NCBI RefSeq assembly: GCF_902459685.1
Contig: NZ_CABPSF010000001.1
Coordinates: 682,001 to 746,000 of the forward strand
Direction: 5' to 3'
Source: Pandoraea iniqua
Lineage (GTDB): Bacteria; Pseudomonadota; Gammaproteobacteria; Burkholderiales; Burkholderiaceae
DNA: 64,000 bases
Below, piece after piece: positions 9,324-19,688 of this stretch. The notes beneath the pieces are model-generated. The model saw only the letters and a list, made by a program, of their open reading frames with translations. It had not been told where the DNA came from and ran no database searches. How positions within the stretch are numbered: position 1 is the first letter of the stretch; the number at the start of each line of letters is the position of its first letter. The translations under genes and the position numbers were made by a program.

Positions 9324-9526
9324 CGGGCACGGGGCCGTCAACGTTGGCGCAACTCTATCACCGTTTTCTGCGTCCAGCCAGCGCGCAGGCCCGCCCAGCC
9401 GACCCCTGCCCGGGATGGGGCGGGGCTGCTGCCCGTCTCAGGCCACCTAACGTTCCCCGCAATTTTGCCAATTTTTTATCCCGGAATCCGTATCTTGCGC
9501 GACGCAGCGTACCTAAACGCAGGAGC

Positions 9527-9542
9527 TGGCACGGGAGTTGCT
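9527..9542 (+). promoter_or_regulatory. Sigma-54 promoter of torF-glnK-amtB
   Basis: TGGCACGGGAGTTGCT matches the -24/-12 consensus TGGCAC-N5-TTGCW at every defined base. It ends 65 bp before the torF start and lies downstream of two NtrC-type sites. This predicts nitrogen-limitation control of the operon. Confidence 0.85.
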
Positions 9543-9607
9543 GTACCTGTTCCCGGAACCTGCCGCACGCTGTACCAAGACGAATGATTTCAACTTAGGG
9601 GAAAGTG

Positions 9608-10799
<1,192 letters not shown>

Positions 10800-10823
10800 G
10801 GTCCTACAAAAGAGACAACAATC

Positions 10824-12371
10824 ATGAAAAAACTGCTTGCCAAACTCTTGCTCGCCGGCGCCTTTATGGGTGTCGTCGGTGCCGCCGGCCTCGGTTCGTC
10901 CGTCGCCCTCGCCCAAGACGCTTCGGCGCCTGCCGCCGCGTCGCAAACCGCTACACCCGCTGCCGCGCCTGCTGCGGCGGCAACCCCCGCTACCCCTGCC
11001 GCCGCGCCCGCGCCGGCAGCGGCGGCGGCCCCCGCGCCTGCCGCTGAGCCGACACCCGTGCCCCCGAACAAGGGCGATACGGCGTGGCTGCTCACCTGCA
11101 CGGCGTTCGTGATTCTCATGACGCTGCCCGGTCTGGGCCTGTTCTACGGCGGTCTGGTCCGCTCGAAGAACATGCTGTCGGTGCTGATGCAGTGTTTCAT
11201 CATCTTTTCGCTGGTCGTCGTGCTCTGGTCGATTTACGGCTACAGCATTGCGTTCACCGAGGGCGGGCCATTCTTCGGCGGCTTTGACCGGCTGTTCCTG
11301 AAGGGCATGACGCCGGATTCGGTGGCCGCGACCTTCACCAAGGGCGTGAACGTGCCGGAGTACGCCTACATGGCCTTCCAGGCAGCGTTTGCCGCCATTA
11401 CCTGCGCGCTGATCGTCGGTGCTTTCGCCGAACGCGCCAAGTTCTCGGCGGTGCTGCTCTTCACGGTGATCTGGTTCACGTTCTCGTACCTGCCGATGGC
11501 CCACATGGTGTGGTTCTGGCCGGGCCCGGACGCCTTCACCGATCAGGCTGCCGCCGACGCCGCAACGGCACACGCGGGCTGGCTGTTCCAGAAGGGGGCG
11601 CTCGACTACGCGGGCGGCACGGTGGTGCACATCAACGCCGCTATCGCAGGTCTGGTCGGCTCGTACATGGTCGGCAAGCGTGTGGGCTTCGGCAAGGAAG
11701 CCTTCAAGCCGCACTCGCTCACCATGACGATGATCGGTGCGTCGCTGCTGTGGTTCGGCTGGTTCGGCTTTAACGCCGGTTCGGGTCTGGAAGCCAACGG
11801 TGGCGCGGCACTGGCCTTCGTGAACACGCTGCTGGCAACCGCCGCCGCCACGCTGTCGTGGACGGCCGGTGAGTGGATCGGCAAGGGCAAGCCGTCGATG
11901 CTCGGCGGTGCTTCGGGTGCGGTGGCTGGTCTGGTGGCGGTGACGCCGGCAGCAGGCTTCGTCGGCCCGATGGGCTCGATCGTGCTCGGTCTGATCGCCG
12001 GTTTCGTCTGCCTGTGGGGCGTGAACGGTCTGAAGCGCCTGCTCAAGGCCGACGACGCGCTCGATGTGTTCGGCGTGCACGGCGTGGGCGGTATGCTCGG
12101 CGCGATTCTGACGGGCGTGTTTGCGGCGCCGTCGCTGGGCGGCACGGGCATCTATGACTACGTGGCCAACAAGGTGGCCCCGGATTACTCGATCGCCGGT
12201 CAGGTCTGGATTCAGTTCCAAGGCGTGCTGACCACGCTGGTGTGGTCGGGCGTGGTGGCGTTCATCGCCTTCAAGATTGCCGATATCGTGCTGGGCCTGC
12301 GGGTGCCGGAAGACGAAGAACGCGAGGGTCTGGACATCACCTCGCATGGCGAATCCGCCTATCACAACTGA
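10824..12371 (+). CDS. amtB: Ammonium transporter AmtB
   Basis: A 515-residue member of the Amt/MEP/Rh family, forming a trimeric ammonium channel in the inner membrane. A signal peptide (about 1-31) is followed by a long Ala/Pro/Thr-rich periplasmic spacer to about residue 80, then 11 predicted membrane helices. The Amt signature near DYAGGTVVHINAAIAG contains one pore His, and VFGVHGVGGMLGAI holds the second. The C-terminal tail that contacts GlnK is present. The Ala/Pro spacer is longer than in E. coli. A strong terminator follows. Confidence 0.96.
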   Translation: MKKLLAKLLLAGAFMGVVGAAGLGSSVALAQDASAPAAASQTATPAAAPAAAATPATPAAAPAPAAAAAPAPAAEPTPVPPNKGDTAWLLTCTAFVILMTLPGLGLFYGGLVRSKNMLSVLMQCFIIFSLVVVLWSIYGYSIAFTEGGPFFGGFDRLFLKGMTPDSVAATFTKGVNVPEYAYMAFQAAFAAITCALIVGAFAERAKFSAVLLFTVIWFTFSYLPMAHMVWFWPGPDAFTDQAAADAATAHAGWLFQKGALDYAGGTVVHINAAIAGLVGSYMVGKRVGFGKEAFKPHSLTMTMIGASLLWFGWFGFNAGSGLEANGGAALAFVNTLLATAAATLSWTAGEWIGKGKPSMLGGASGAVAGLVAVTPAAGFVGPMGSIVLGLIAGFVCLWGVNGLKRLLKADDALDVFGVHGVGGMLGAILTGVFAAPSLGGTGIYDYVANKVAPDYSIAGQVWIQFQGVLTTLVWSGVVAFIAFKIADIVLGLRVPEDEEREGLDITSHGESAYHN

Positions 12372-12427
12372 TAGACGAGCAAGAGAGGAGTTACTGGCGC
12401 CGGTCGGACAGCCGGCCCGGTATTGTG

Positions 12428-12455
12428 CGGGCACCCCTCGGGTGCCCGTTTTTTT
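12428..12455 (+). terminator. Rho-independent terminator of torF-glnK-amtB
   Basis: A perfect 9-bp stem CGGGCACCC/GGGTGCCCG with a 3-base loop, followed by seven T, 57 bp after the amtB stop. Confidence 0.9.
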
Positions 12456-12661
12456 ATGCGCCGTCGATTGCCGTGACGATTGTCCGGTCGATTCCCCCGC
12501 TGGCGGCGCTTGCGTTTGTCGAATCTGTCCCCATCTTTTCTCATCGCGGCATCGCACCGCTATCCCCGCAAAGCGCGGTGCCCCTTCACGGGGCATGGCG
12601 AACGGCGGGAATGCCAGGCGTTTGCTCTACAATCGATATTCCATCTGGATATGAGAGAAGC

Positions 12662-13951
12662 ATGGTTCCGCATCTCGTCACGGCCCTGAAAGGCCCCCTG
12701 CTCGACCTGGAAAAGAAGATTCTCGATGCGACGCCCGCCATCGAGCGCTGGTTCCGGTTGGAGTGGCAGGAGCACACGCCGCCGTTCTACTGTTCGGTCG
12801 ACTTGCGTAACGCCGGCTTCAAGCTCGCGCCCGTCGACACGAACCTCTTCCCCGGCGGCTTCAACAATCTGGCCCCTGAAGTGCTGCCGCTCGCGGTGCA
12901 GGCCGCCATGGCCGCCATCGAGAAGATCTGCCCCGACGCCAAGAACCTGCTGCTGATCCCCGAGCGCCACACGCGCAACTCGTTCTACCTTCAGAACATC
13001 GCCCGGCTGTCGACGATCATGCGTCACGCAGGGCTGAACGTGCGTCTCGGCAGCCTCTCGGACGACATTACCGAGCCGACCACGATCGAGCTGCCCGACG
13101 GCCAGCATGTCGTGATCGAGCCGCTGGAGCGCTCGCAGCGCCGGCTGGGCCTCAAGAATTTCGATCCCTGTTCGATTCTGCTCAACAACGACCTGTCGGC
13201 CGGCATTCCGCCGATTCTCGAAGGGCTGCACGAGCAATATCTGCTGCCGCCGCTGCACGCGGGCTGGGCCGTGCGCCGCAAGAGCCAGCATTTCTCGGCG
13301 TACGACGATGTGGTCAAGAAGTTCGCCAAGATGATCGACGTCGATCAGTGGATGCTCAATCCGTACTTCGCCAAGTGCGAAGGCATCGACTTCGATGAGC
13401 GCGTGGGCGAGGAAAAGCTGGCCGACACGGTCGACGCGGTGCTCAAGAAGATCAACAAGAAGTATCGCGAGTACGGCATCACCGAAAAGCCGTTTGTCGT
13501 GATCAAAGCCGATGCCGGGACGTACGGCATGGGCGTGATGATGGTGCACGACGCTGCCGAGATCAAAAACCTGAACCGGCGCGAACGCACCAAGATGAGC
13601 GTGGTGAAGGACGGCCTCGAAGTGCACGACGTGATCGTGCAAGAAGGTGTGTACACGTTCGAGCGCATCAATGAGGCCGTGGCCGAGCCGGTGGTCTACA
13701 TGATCGACCGCTATGTGGTCGGCGGCTTCTACCGCGTGCACACGGGCCGTGGCACCGACGAGAACCTGAACGCACCGGGTATGCACTTCGTGCCGCTGGC
13801 GTTCGAACACACGGCGTTGCCGGATGTTCACGCCAAGCCGGGTGCGGCGCCGCCAAATCGCTTCTATATGTATGGCGTGGTGGCGCGTCTCGCGCTGCTG
13901 GCGTCGTCGATTGAACTCGAACGGACGGACCCGGACCCGGAAACGTACTGA
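12662..13951 (+). CDS. gshA: Glutamate--cysteine ligase (proteobacterial GshA type)
   Basis: A 429-residue enzyme for the first step of glutathione synthesis (glutamate + cysteine + ATP). It belongs to the GshA group found in Acidithiobacillus and Burkholderiales rather than the E. coli GshA fold family. Seen here are DTNLFPGGFNNL, LLIPERHTRNSFY, VIKADAGTYGMGVMMV and DRYVVGGFYRVHTGRGTDEN. The start at 12662 (MVPHLVTALKGPL) has GAGAGAAG upstream; the open frame extends back into amtB. gshB follows about 1.9 kb downstream, separated by an unrelated regulator. Confidence 0.93.
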   Translation: MVPHLVTALKGPLLDLEKKILDATPAIERWFRLEWQEHTPPFYCSVDLRNAGFKLAPVDTNLFPGGFNNLAPEVLPLAVQAAMAAIEKICPDAKNLLLIPERHTRNSFYLQNIARLSTIMRHAGLNVRLGSLSDDITEPTTIELPDGQHVVIEPLERSQRRLGLKNFDPCSILLNNDLSAGIPPILEGLHEQYLLPPLHAGWAVRRKSQHFSAYDDVVKKFAKMIDVDQWMLNPYFAKCEGIDFDERVGEEKLADTVDAVLKKINKKYREYGITEKPFVVIKADAGTYGMGVMMVHDAAEIKNLNRRERTKMSVVKDGLEVHDVIVQEGVYTFERINEAVAEPVVYMIDRYVVGGFYRVHTGRGTDENLNAPGMHFVPLAFEHTALPDVHAKPGAAPPNRFYMYGVVARLALLASSIELERTDPDPETY

Positions 13952-14118
13952 TCGGCGTGGCGATGTCGCCACGCGTGTCGCCCGCCTGACCTCTGCGAGT
14001 GTCAGGCGCGCGGACGGTTCGAATGAGAAGTTTCTGAATTTGAGGCGCTCTGCCGGTGCACGGTCTGCATGCGGCGGAGGCGTGTTGCGCTTCCTGCAAC
14101 GGGAAGCGGAAATAAAAA

Positions 14119-14152
14119 GACGCCCGGCTGGCCCCCCGACTAGCCGGGCGTC
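14119..14152. terminator. Terminator-like hairpin after gshA
   Basis: An 11-bp stem GACGCCCGGCT/AGCCGGGCGTC with a 12-base loop, preceded by an A run and followed by a short T stretch. It lies 167 bp after gshA. Confidence 0.65.
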
Positions 14153-14449
14153 ACATTTACCGGCGACCTCATGCAGCGGCCGGAAATCGGGGCTTCCCTG
14201 GGCGGGCCCCCCCGCAAACCTGTCTCCCTTCGCGTATTCCCCTGTCTCCCGCTACTTCCTGCGGCTTCCTGCTGCTGGCCGATCCGGTGTACCGTGCCGG
14301 CCGATCTGCTGTTCGAAGGGGCTTTCGCGTCGAGCAATGGCGTGATGATGCGGGCGATCGACGCGGCAAACATCCCCCGAATGGGGGATGTATCTCTGAA
14401 TTCGGACAGATTAAGAATTTTCCTCGGAAGGCTTCTGAGCGGGAGACGC

Positions 14450-15817
14450 ATGGGAATACAGGGGGATTTGCGCGCATGTCTTCGGCAACTCCATCAGTTG
14501 CCGGTATCCACGCTGGATTACCTGCCCCTATGGCTGGAGACGTTACGCACGCTGCTCTCGGCGGATGCCGTGGCGGCGCTGTGGCATGACGGCGACACCC
14601 AGCGATCGACGGCGGGGAACTGGTTCGCGCCGCAGTCACCGGTGTCTGCCTGCGAGCGGTTTGCCGCCAGTGGTGGTGGAGGTGGTGGTGGGGCGTCGGG
14701 TGACGACGCATGGTTTCCGATGTCGCCCGGTGGGCTGACTCGCGGCCATGCGCGTCGGGTTAGCGCGTCGCATCGCATGTTGGATTCCGCCGGAGAATGC
14801 TCACCGACGCTCACCCGCGCACCGGAACTCGACGCGTGTCTGGGCGATGGCGACGTACTAGATATTTGTCTGATACCCGTGCTCAGGGATCGGGCCGGCC
14901 AGAGGGGGGCGGTGGATGCGGTGGACGCGGCTCACCCGTCTGACTTGCCGCAGTGCACGGGCCCGCTGCGCATTCTGGTTTCCCGCGACAAGACGCATCG
15001 GCGCTTTAGTGCGTGTGAAGTGCAGACGTTCGAGCGTGCCGCTGCGGAATTTGCGATAGCGCCGGCGCGTCCCGTTTTACCGTGGCCCGAGGCCGGGGCG
15101 GCTGTTTTCCCGGTGTCTGCATTCGGCCGGGACGCCGGGGACGATCCCATCGACCCGCTCTGTCGCGACATCTGTGGCACGCTCGTCTGGCATCACGGCC
15201 AGCCGGAGTGGGCCGATGCCGCCGCGCTAGGCCTGATGCAGCGCGTGTGGCGTGGCGCCTCCGGCGAGGTCTGGCCCGACGCGTGTCTCGTCGTACGCGA
15301 GTGTCACGCACTGGCGGCCGAATTGACCTCGCTGCCGGAAGCGGTCACGCCTTCCATGTCTCCCGAGTTTCTCGTGCCTCCCATGTCTCCCATGTCTCCC
15401 ATGTCTCCCGCATCCGCAGCGCGTCACGCGAGCCGGCAGGTTGCTTTGCCGGGTGGCACGCTGCACCTTCAGGCGACACGCCTGCGCAGCATGAGCGGAC
15501 GCCCCACGGAGCGGGTGCGCATTGCGTTGCATCTTGCCGTGCCCCCGGCGATACGGCTGCTGCATCGCCTTTGGGCGACGCCGTTGACGCCCGTGCAGCG
15601 CGAAATCGCCATGCGGCTGCTTTCCGGTCAGTCGCGGGCGCAGGCGCGCGAGGCTTGCGGCATTGGCCTACAGACGCTTAAAACGCACTTGTCGGCGATG
15701 CGTGCCCGGCTGGACCCGGTGCGGGACGCCAGCTTGCTGCGCGGGCTGGGCGGCCCGGGGTGCGGCGTTTCAAACGCATCGGTGCGCAGCGGCAAAACGG
15801 CGGCTCGGCTAGAATAG
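14450..15817 (+). CDS. LuxR-type HTH transcriptional regulator (unknown signal)
   Basis: About 455 residues. The only recognisable part is the C-terminal LuxR-type DNA-binding domain (LTPVQREIAMRLLSGQSRAQ, then IGLQTLKTHLSAMR). The N-terminal 380 residues show no AHL-binding signature and look like a poorly conserved sensor. Low-complexity tracts interrupt it: a run of seven Gly near residue 76 and an MSP repeat near residue 315. The start at 14450 has GGGAGACGC upstream; the frame is open to 14171. It sits between gshA and gshB, so a role in thiol or redox control is possible but unsupported. Confidence 0.65.
   Translation: MGIQGDLRACLRQLHQLPVSTLDYLPLWLETLRTLLSADAVAALWHDGDTQRSTAGNWFAPQSPVSACERFAASGGGGGGGASGDDAWFPMSPGGLTRGHARRVSASHRMLDSAGECSPTLTRAPELDACLGDGDVLDICLIPVLRDRAGQRGAVDAVDAAHPSDLPQCTGPLRILVSRDKTHRRFSACEVQTFERAAAEFAIAPARPVLPWPEAGAAVFPVSAFGRDAGDDPIDPLCRDICGTLVWHHGQPEWADAAALGLMQRVWRGASGEVWPDACLVVRECHALAAELTSLPEAVTPSMSPEFLVPPMSPMSPMSPASAARHASRQVALPGGTLHLQATRLRSMSGRPTERVRIALHLAVPPAIRLLHRLWATPLTPVQREIAMRLLSGQSRAQAREACGIGLQTLKTHLSAMRARLDPVRDASLLRGLGGPGCGVSNASVRSGKTAARLE
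15378..15409 (+). repeat. In-frame 9-bp tandem repeat (CTCCCATGT)
   Basis: Three perfect copies plus a partial one within the LuxR-type regulator gene, with a further CCATGTCTCCC at 15354. They encode repeated Met-Ser-Pro. The period is a multiple of three, so copy-number change would not shift the frame. Confidence 0.85.
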
Positions 15818-15876
15818 ACGCCTGTCGCCGCAGCATGCGGTGTGTGCATCCGAACCTCCAAGACCCCCGCCGATCG

Positions 15877-16815
15877 ATGCAGATTCTCTTTATCGCCGAC
15901 CCGCTCGACCACTTCAAAATCTACAAGGACACCACGTTCTCGATGATGCGCGAAGCCGCGCGTCGCGGGCATCGCATTTTCGCGTGCGAGCCGCACGAAA
16001 TGGCGTGGCAGGGTGACAGCGTGGACGCACGCGTGCAGGAGATTCGCCTGACCGGGGATGCTGAACGCTGGTACGAAACCATCGATACGTGCGTGGCCGC
16101 ACTCACGGCGTTCGACGCCGTGATCATGCGCAAAGACCCGCCGTTCGACATGGAGTACATCAACTCCACGTGGCTGCTCGAGATTGCAGAGCGCGCCGGT
16201 GCCCGCGTATTCAACAAACCCAGCGCGATTCGCGACCACTCGGAAAAGCTCGCGATTGCCGAGTTTGGCGAGTTCGTCACGCCGACGCTGGTCACGCGCG
16301 ATGCCGCACGGCTGCGTGCCTTTCATGCGGAACATGGCGACGCCATCTACAAGCCGCTCGACGGCATGGGTGGCACGGGCGTGTTCCGCATCGGCCCGGA
16401 TGGCCGCAATCTCGGCGCCGTCATTGAAATGCTGGGCGAGAACGGTGCCCGCTCGGTGATGGCACAGCGTTTCATCCCCGACATCAAGTTGGGTGACAAA
16501 CGCATTCTGGTGATCGGCGGCAAAGTGGTACCGCATTCGCTGGCACGCATTCCGCAAGGCAATGAAGTGCGCGGCAACCTGGCTGCGGGCGGTTTGGGCG
16601 AAGCGCGCGATCTTTCCGCACGTGACCGTCAAATTGCCGAAACGCTGGCGCCGACACTCTGGCAACGTGGCCTGCTGCTCGTGGGGCTCGACGTGATCGG
16701 GGATTACCTCACGGAAGTGAACGTCACGAGTCCGACGTGCTTCCAGGAAATCACGGACCAGACGGGATTCGACGTGCCGAAGATGTTTATCGACGCGCTG
16801 GAACTCGCGATCTAA
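15877..16815 (+). CDS. gshB: Glutathione synthetase
   Basis: A 312-residue ATP-grasp enzyme joining gamma-glutamylcysteine and glycine (E. coli GshB is 316). It opens MQILFIADPLDHFKIYKDTT, with the family motif MRKDPPFDMEYI, the ATP-grasp Gly loop KPLDGMGGTGVFR, and a C-terminal metal-site segment TEVNVTSPTCFQEI. The ATG at 15877 gives the family-typical N-terminus, although the frame is open to 15760. The PTS genes follow on the same strand after 180 bp. Confidence 0.96.
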   Translation: MQILFIADPLDHFKIYKDTTFSMMREAARRGHRIFACEPHEMAWQGDSVDARVQEIRLTGDAERWYETIDTCVAALTAFDAVIMRKDPPFDMEYINSTWLLEIAERAGARVFNKPSAIRDHSEKLAIAEFGEFVTPTLVTRDAARLRAFHAEHGDAIYKPLDGMGGTGVFRIGPDGRNLGAVIEMLGENGARSVMAQRFIPDIKLGDKRILVIGGKVVPHSLARIPQGNEVRGNLAAGGLGEARDLSARDRQIAETLAPTLWQRGLLLVGLDVIGDYLTEVNVTSPTCFQEITDQTGFDVPKMFIDALELAI

Positions 16816-16995
16816 GGCCAGCAAGGGTCTGCGGCCGGTGCTCAGCGCTTTGTGACGCGTCGGTACAGACCCTAACGTGATGAAAACACGGGGATTTTGC
16901 GCGCCTGCTAAAATGAGAGTCCCAAAATCGACAGGCTTGCGTTCGTCGTTGTGTTCGTACCCCGGACATCCACGGCGCTCGGTGTGCCTAGCATC

Positions 16996-17409
16996 ATGGC
17001 TGGAATTCTGATCATTGCCCACGCACCGCTCGCGACCGCCCTTCGCGAGTGTGTTTCACATATTTACGGTGGCTGTCCGGCGCGCATCGGTGCGATTGAC
17101 GTTGCCCCCGATCAGGACACGGCGGCGCTGCTCGGCGTTGCCCGCGAACGGCTCGCACAACTGCACGAAGAAAACGGCGTGCTGGTGCTCACCGACCTGT
17201 TCGGTGCCACGCCGTCGAACATTGCGGCACAACTGGTCGGACCGAAGGTGCGGGTGCTCGCGGGGGTCAACCTGTCGATGCTCATCAAGTCGGTCTGCTA
17301 CCGCTCGGTGCCGCTCGATACGCTGGCGGAAAAGGTGCTTGCAGGCGGATCTAAAGGTATTCTGGAAGTCGGCGCAGGTGCGCCGGCCATACACTCTACG
17401 TCACACTGA
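16996..17409 (+). CDS. PTS EIIA component, mannose/fructose (EIIA-Man) family
   Basis: A 137-residue cytoplasmic phosphocarrier with the active His9 in ILIIAHAPLA and the family motif LTDLFGATPSNIA. There are no EIIB, EIIC or EIID genes beside it, so it probably works in regulation rather than sugar uptake, as proposed for the comparable PTS of Ralstonia eutropha. It is encoded 4 bp before ptsH. The start at 16996 is the only one giving the conserved N-terminus. Confidence 0.92.
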   Translation: MAGILIIAHAPLATALRECVSHIYGGCPARIGAIDVAPDQDTAALLGVARERLAQLHEENGVLVLTDLFGATPSNIAAQLVGPKVRVLAGVNLSMLIKSVCYRSVPLDTLAEKVLAGGSKGILEVGAGAPAIHSTSH

Positions 17410-17412
17410 AAC

Positions 17413-17682
17413 ATGCTTCGACAAGAAACGACGATCGTAAATAAATTGGGCTTGCATGCCCGGGCATCCGCAAAGCTGACGCAACTGGCGGCGAAATTTC
17501 AGAGTGAGGTCTGGCTGACCCGGAACGGTCGGCGAATCAACGCGAAGAGCATCATGGGCGTCATGATGCTGGCGGCCGGCATTGGCTCGAAAGTGGAAGT
17601 CGAGACCGAAGGTACGGACGAACAACAAGCCATGGACGAGATCCTGGCCCTCATCGCGAACAAGTTCGGCGAAGGGGAGTAA
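17413..17682 (+). CDS. ptsH: Phosphocarrier protein HPr
   Basis: An 89-residue HPr with phospho-acceptor His15 in NKLGLHARAS and Ser46 in NAKSIMGVMML, the site used by HPr kinase. It receives phosphate from EI and passes it to the adjacent EIIA. The Ser46 context is well kept, so regulation by an HPr kinase (not in this window) is plausible. Confidence 0.96.
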   Translation: MLRQETTIVNKLGLHARASAKLTQLAAKFQSEVWLTRNGRRINAKSIMGVMMLAAGIGSKVEVETEGTDEQQAMDEILALIANKFGEGE

Positions 17683-17828
17683 GCGCGTTGTTTTGGCCAG
17701 TGGCGAGTCCGGCGGCGCTTTGCAGGCGCGTCGCCAACGGGGCAGCCCAAGCGCCATCCAAACGCCGGAATCGGGCCCGCACCGGCCCGGAGGATCGAAT
17801 CATCCGCCTTTGAACTGGGGAGACTTCC

Positions 17829-19565
17829 TTGTCTTTCACCCTGCACGGCATTCCCGTCTCGCGTGGCATCGCGATCGGCCGCGCCTATCTTCTGGCGCCC
17901 GCAACGCTCGATGTCCCGCACTATCTGCTCGATCCGTCCCAGATCGACGACGAAATCGCGCGCTTTCGCAAAGCGCAGGCGAGCGTCCAGCAAGAACTCG
18001 ATACCCTCAAGGCTGAACTCCCCGACGATGCGCCGGGCGAGATGGGGGCATTTCTCGACGTCCATTCCCTGATTCTCAACGACACGCTGCTCGTCGACGC
18101 CGTCGTCAAGCTCGTGCGCGAGCGCCGCTATAACGCCGAGTGGGCACTGACCACGCAACTGGAAGTGCTCGTCGCCCGCTTCGAAGACATCGAAGACGAG
18201 TATCTGCGTGAACGTCGCGCCGATATCGAACAAGTGACCGAGCGAGTGCTCAAGGCACTCGCCGGGGCGCCGGGCATCCGGCACGTGGTGGCCGAGACGC
18301 CGCGCGACGACATGATCGTCGTGGCGCGCGACATCGCCCCGGCCGACATGCTTCAGTTCAAGTCGCAGACGTTCAAAGGCTTTGTCACCGATCTCGGCGG
18401 CAAGACCTCGCACACGGCGATCGTCGCGCGCAGTCTGGGTATTCCGGCATCGGTCGGCGTGGCGCAGGCCAGCCTGCTGATCAAGCAGGACGACATCATC
18501 ATCATCGACGGCGACCACGGCATCGTGATCGTCGACCCGGCACCAATCGTGCTCGAAGAGTACAGCTACCGGCAAAGCGAGCGCGCGCTCGAAGACCGCC
18601 GGTTGCAACGGCTCAAGCACTCGCCGGCGCAGACGATCGATGGCACGCCCATCGAACTGCTCGCCAACATCGAGCTGCCGGAAGACGCCAAGACCGCAGT
18701 GGCCGCGGGTGCCGTCGGCGTAGGGCTCTTCCGCACGGAATTCCTCTTCATGAATATGGAAGAGGCGCCGGAAGAAGAGGAACAGTTCGAGGCGTACAAA
18801 CGCGCGGTCGAGTCGATGAAGGGGCTGCCGCTCACCATTCGCACCATCGATGTCGGGGCCGACAAGCCGCTCGACAGCCACGAGTCGTACGAGACTGCGT
18901 CGAACCCGGCGCTGGGCCTGCGGGCCATTCGCTGGAGTTTGTCCGAGCCGCGCATGTTCCTCACGCAGTTGCGGGCGATTTTGCGTGCGTCGTCGTTCGG
19001 TCAGGTGCGAATCCTGTTCCCGATGCTCGCGCACGCGCAAGAGATCGATCAAACGCTTGAACTCGTGCGCGAAGCCAAGGCACAACTCGACGCGGCCGGT
19101 CTGCTCTACGACCCGGGTGTGAAACTCGGCGCGATGATTGAAGTGCCCGCTGCCGCGCTCACCGTGCCGATGTTCCTCAAGCGGCTCGACTTCCTGTCGA
19201 TCGGCACGAACGATTTGATTCAGTACACGCTGGCAATCGACCGGGCCGATAACGCAGTGGCGCATCTCTACGATCCGCTGCATCCGGCCGTGCTGCGCCT
19301 GATTGCTATGACGATTCGCGAGGCGCACGCGTATGGTGTGCCCGTGGCCGTCTGCGGCGAAATGGCCGGTGACCCGACGGCAACGCGTCTGCTGCTTGGC
19401 ATGGGCTTGCGCGAGTTCTCGATGCATCCGAGCCAGTTGCTTCAGGTCAAGCAGGAGATTCTGCGCGCACACTTGCCCGATCTCGAGCGGCCGGTGCAGG
19501 AACTGCTGGCGGCAACGGAACCGGAGGAAATGCAGGCAGCGCTGGCGCGTCTCGCGGTCGTGTAG
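17829..19565 (+). CDS. ptsI: Phosphoenolpyruvate--protein phosphotransferase (EI)
   Basis: A 578-residue enzyme that autophosphorylates from PEP and starts the PTS relay. The active His195 lies in DLGGKTSHTAIVARSLGIPA. The PEP-binding barrel is marked by GVGLFRTEFLFMNM, DVGADKP and FLSIGTNDLIQYTLAIDR, and a conserved Cys by VAVCGEMAGDP. It starts with TTG at 17829, preceded by GGGGAGAC; no ATG fits the conserved start (SFTLHGIPVSRGIAIG). It is 146 bp after ptsH. Confidence 0.95.
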   Translation: MSFTLHGIPVSRGIAIGRAYLLAPATLDVPHYLLDPSQIDDEIARFRKAQASVQQELDTLKAELPDDAPGEMGAFLDVHSLILNDTLLVDAVVKLVRERRYNAEWALTTQLEVLVARFEDIEDEYLRERRADIEQVTERVLKALAGAPGIRHVVAETPRDDMIVVARDIAPADMLQFKSQTFKGFVTDLGGKTSHTAIVARSLGIPASVGVAQASLLIKQDDIIIIDGDHGIVIVDPAPIVLEEYSYRQSERALEDRRLQRLKHSPAQTIDGTPIELLANIELPEDAKTAVAAGAVGVGLFRTEFLFMNMEEAPEEEEQFEAYKRAVESMKGLPLTIRTIDVGADKPLDSHESYETASNPALGLRAIRWSLSEPRMFLTQLRAILRASSFGQVRILFPMLAHAQEIDQTLELVREAKAQLDAAGLLYDPGVKLGAMIEVPAAALTVPMFLKRLDFLSIGTNDLIQYTLAIDRADNAVAHLYDPLHPAVLRLIAMTIREAHAYGVPVAVCGEMAGDPTATRLLLGMGLREFSMHPSQLLQVKQEILRAHLPDLERPVQELLAATEPEEMQAALARLAVV

Positions 19566-19589
19566 TCGCGTAGTTTTCCGCACCCTCGA

Positions 19590-19631
19590 AAAAAATGCGA
19601 GCCCCCGGTAACGGGGTGCCCGCATTTTTTA
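19590..19631. terminator. Bidirectional terminator between ptsI and moeB/thiF
   Basis: Long hairpin with AAAAAATGCG pairing with CGCATTTTTT around an inner GCCCC/GGGG stem. It lies between convergent genes and has A/T runs on both sides. Confidence 0.88.
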
Positions 19632-19688
19632 TATCTGCTCAGCTTCGCGCGTGAACTCTCGGAATCGGCACAAAAAAATGGACGTCAC

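Noticed and set aside
16824-16873. AGGGTCTG...CAGACCCT inverted repeat after gshB as a terminator
   Set aside because: The 8-bp arms are 34 bp apart and no T run follows; too weak to call.
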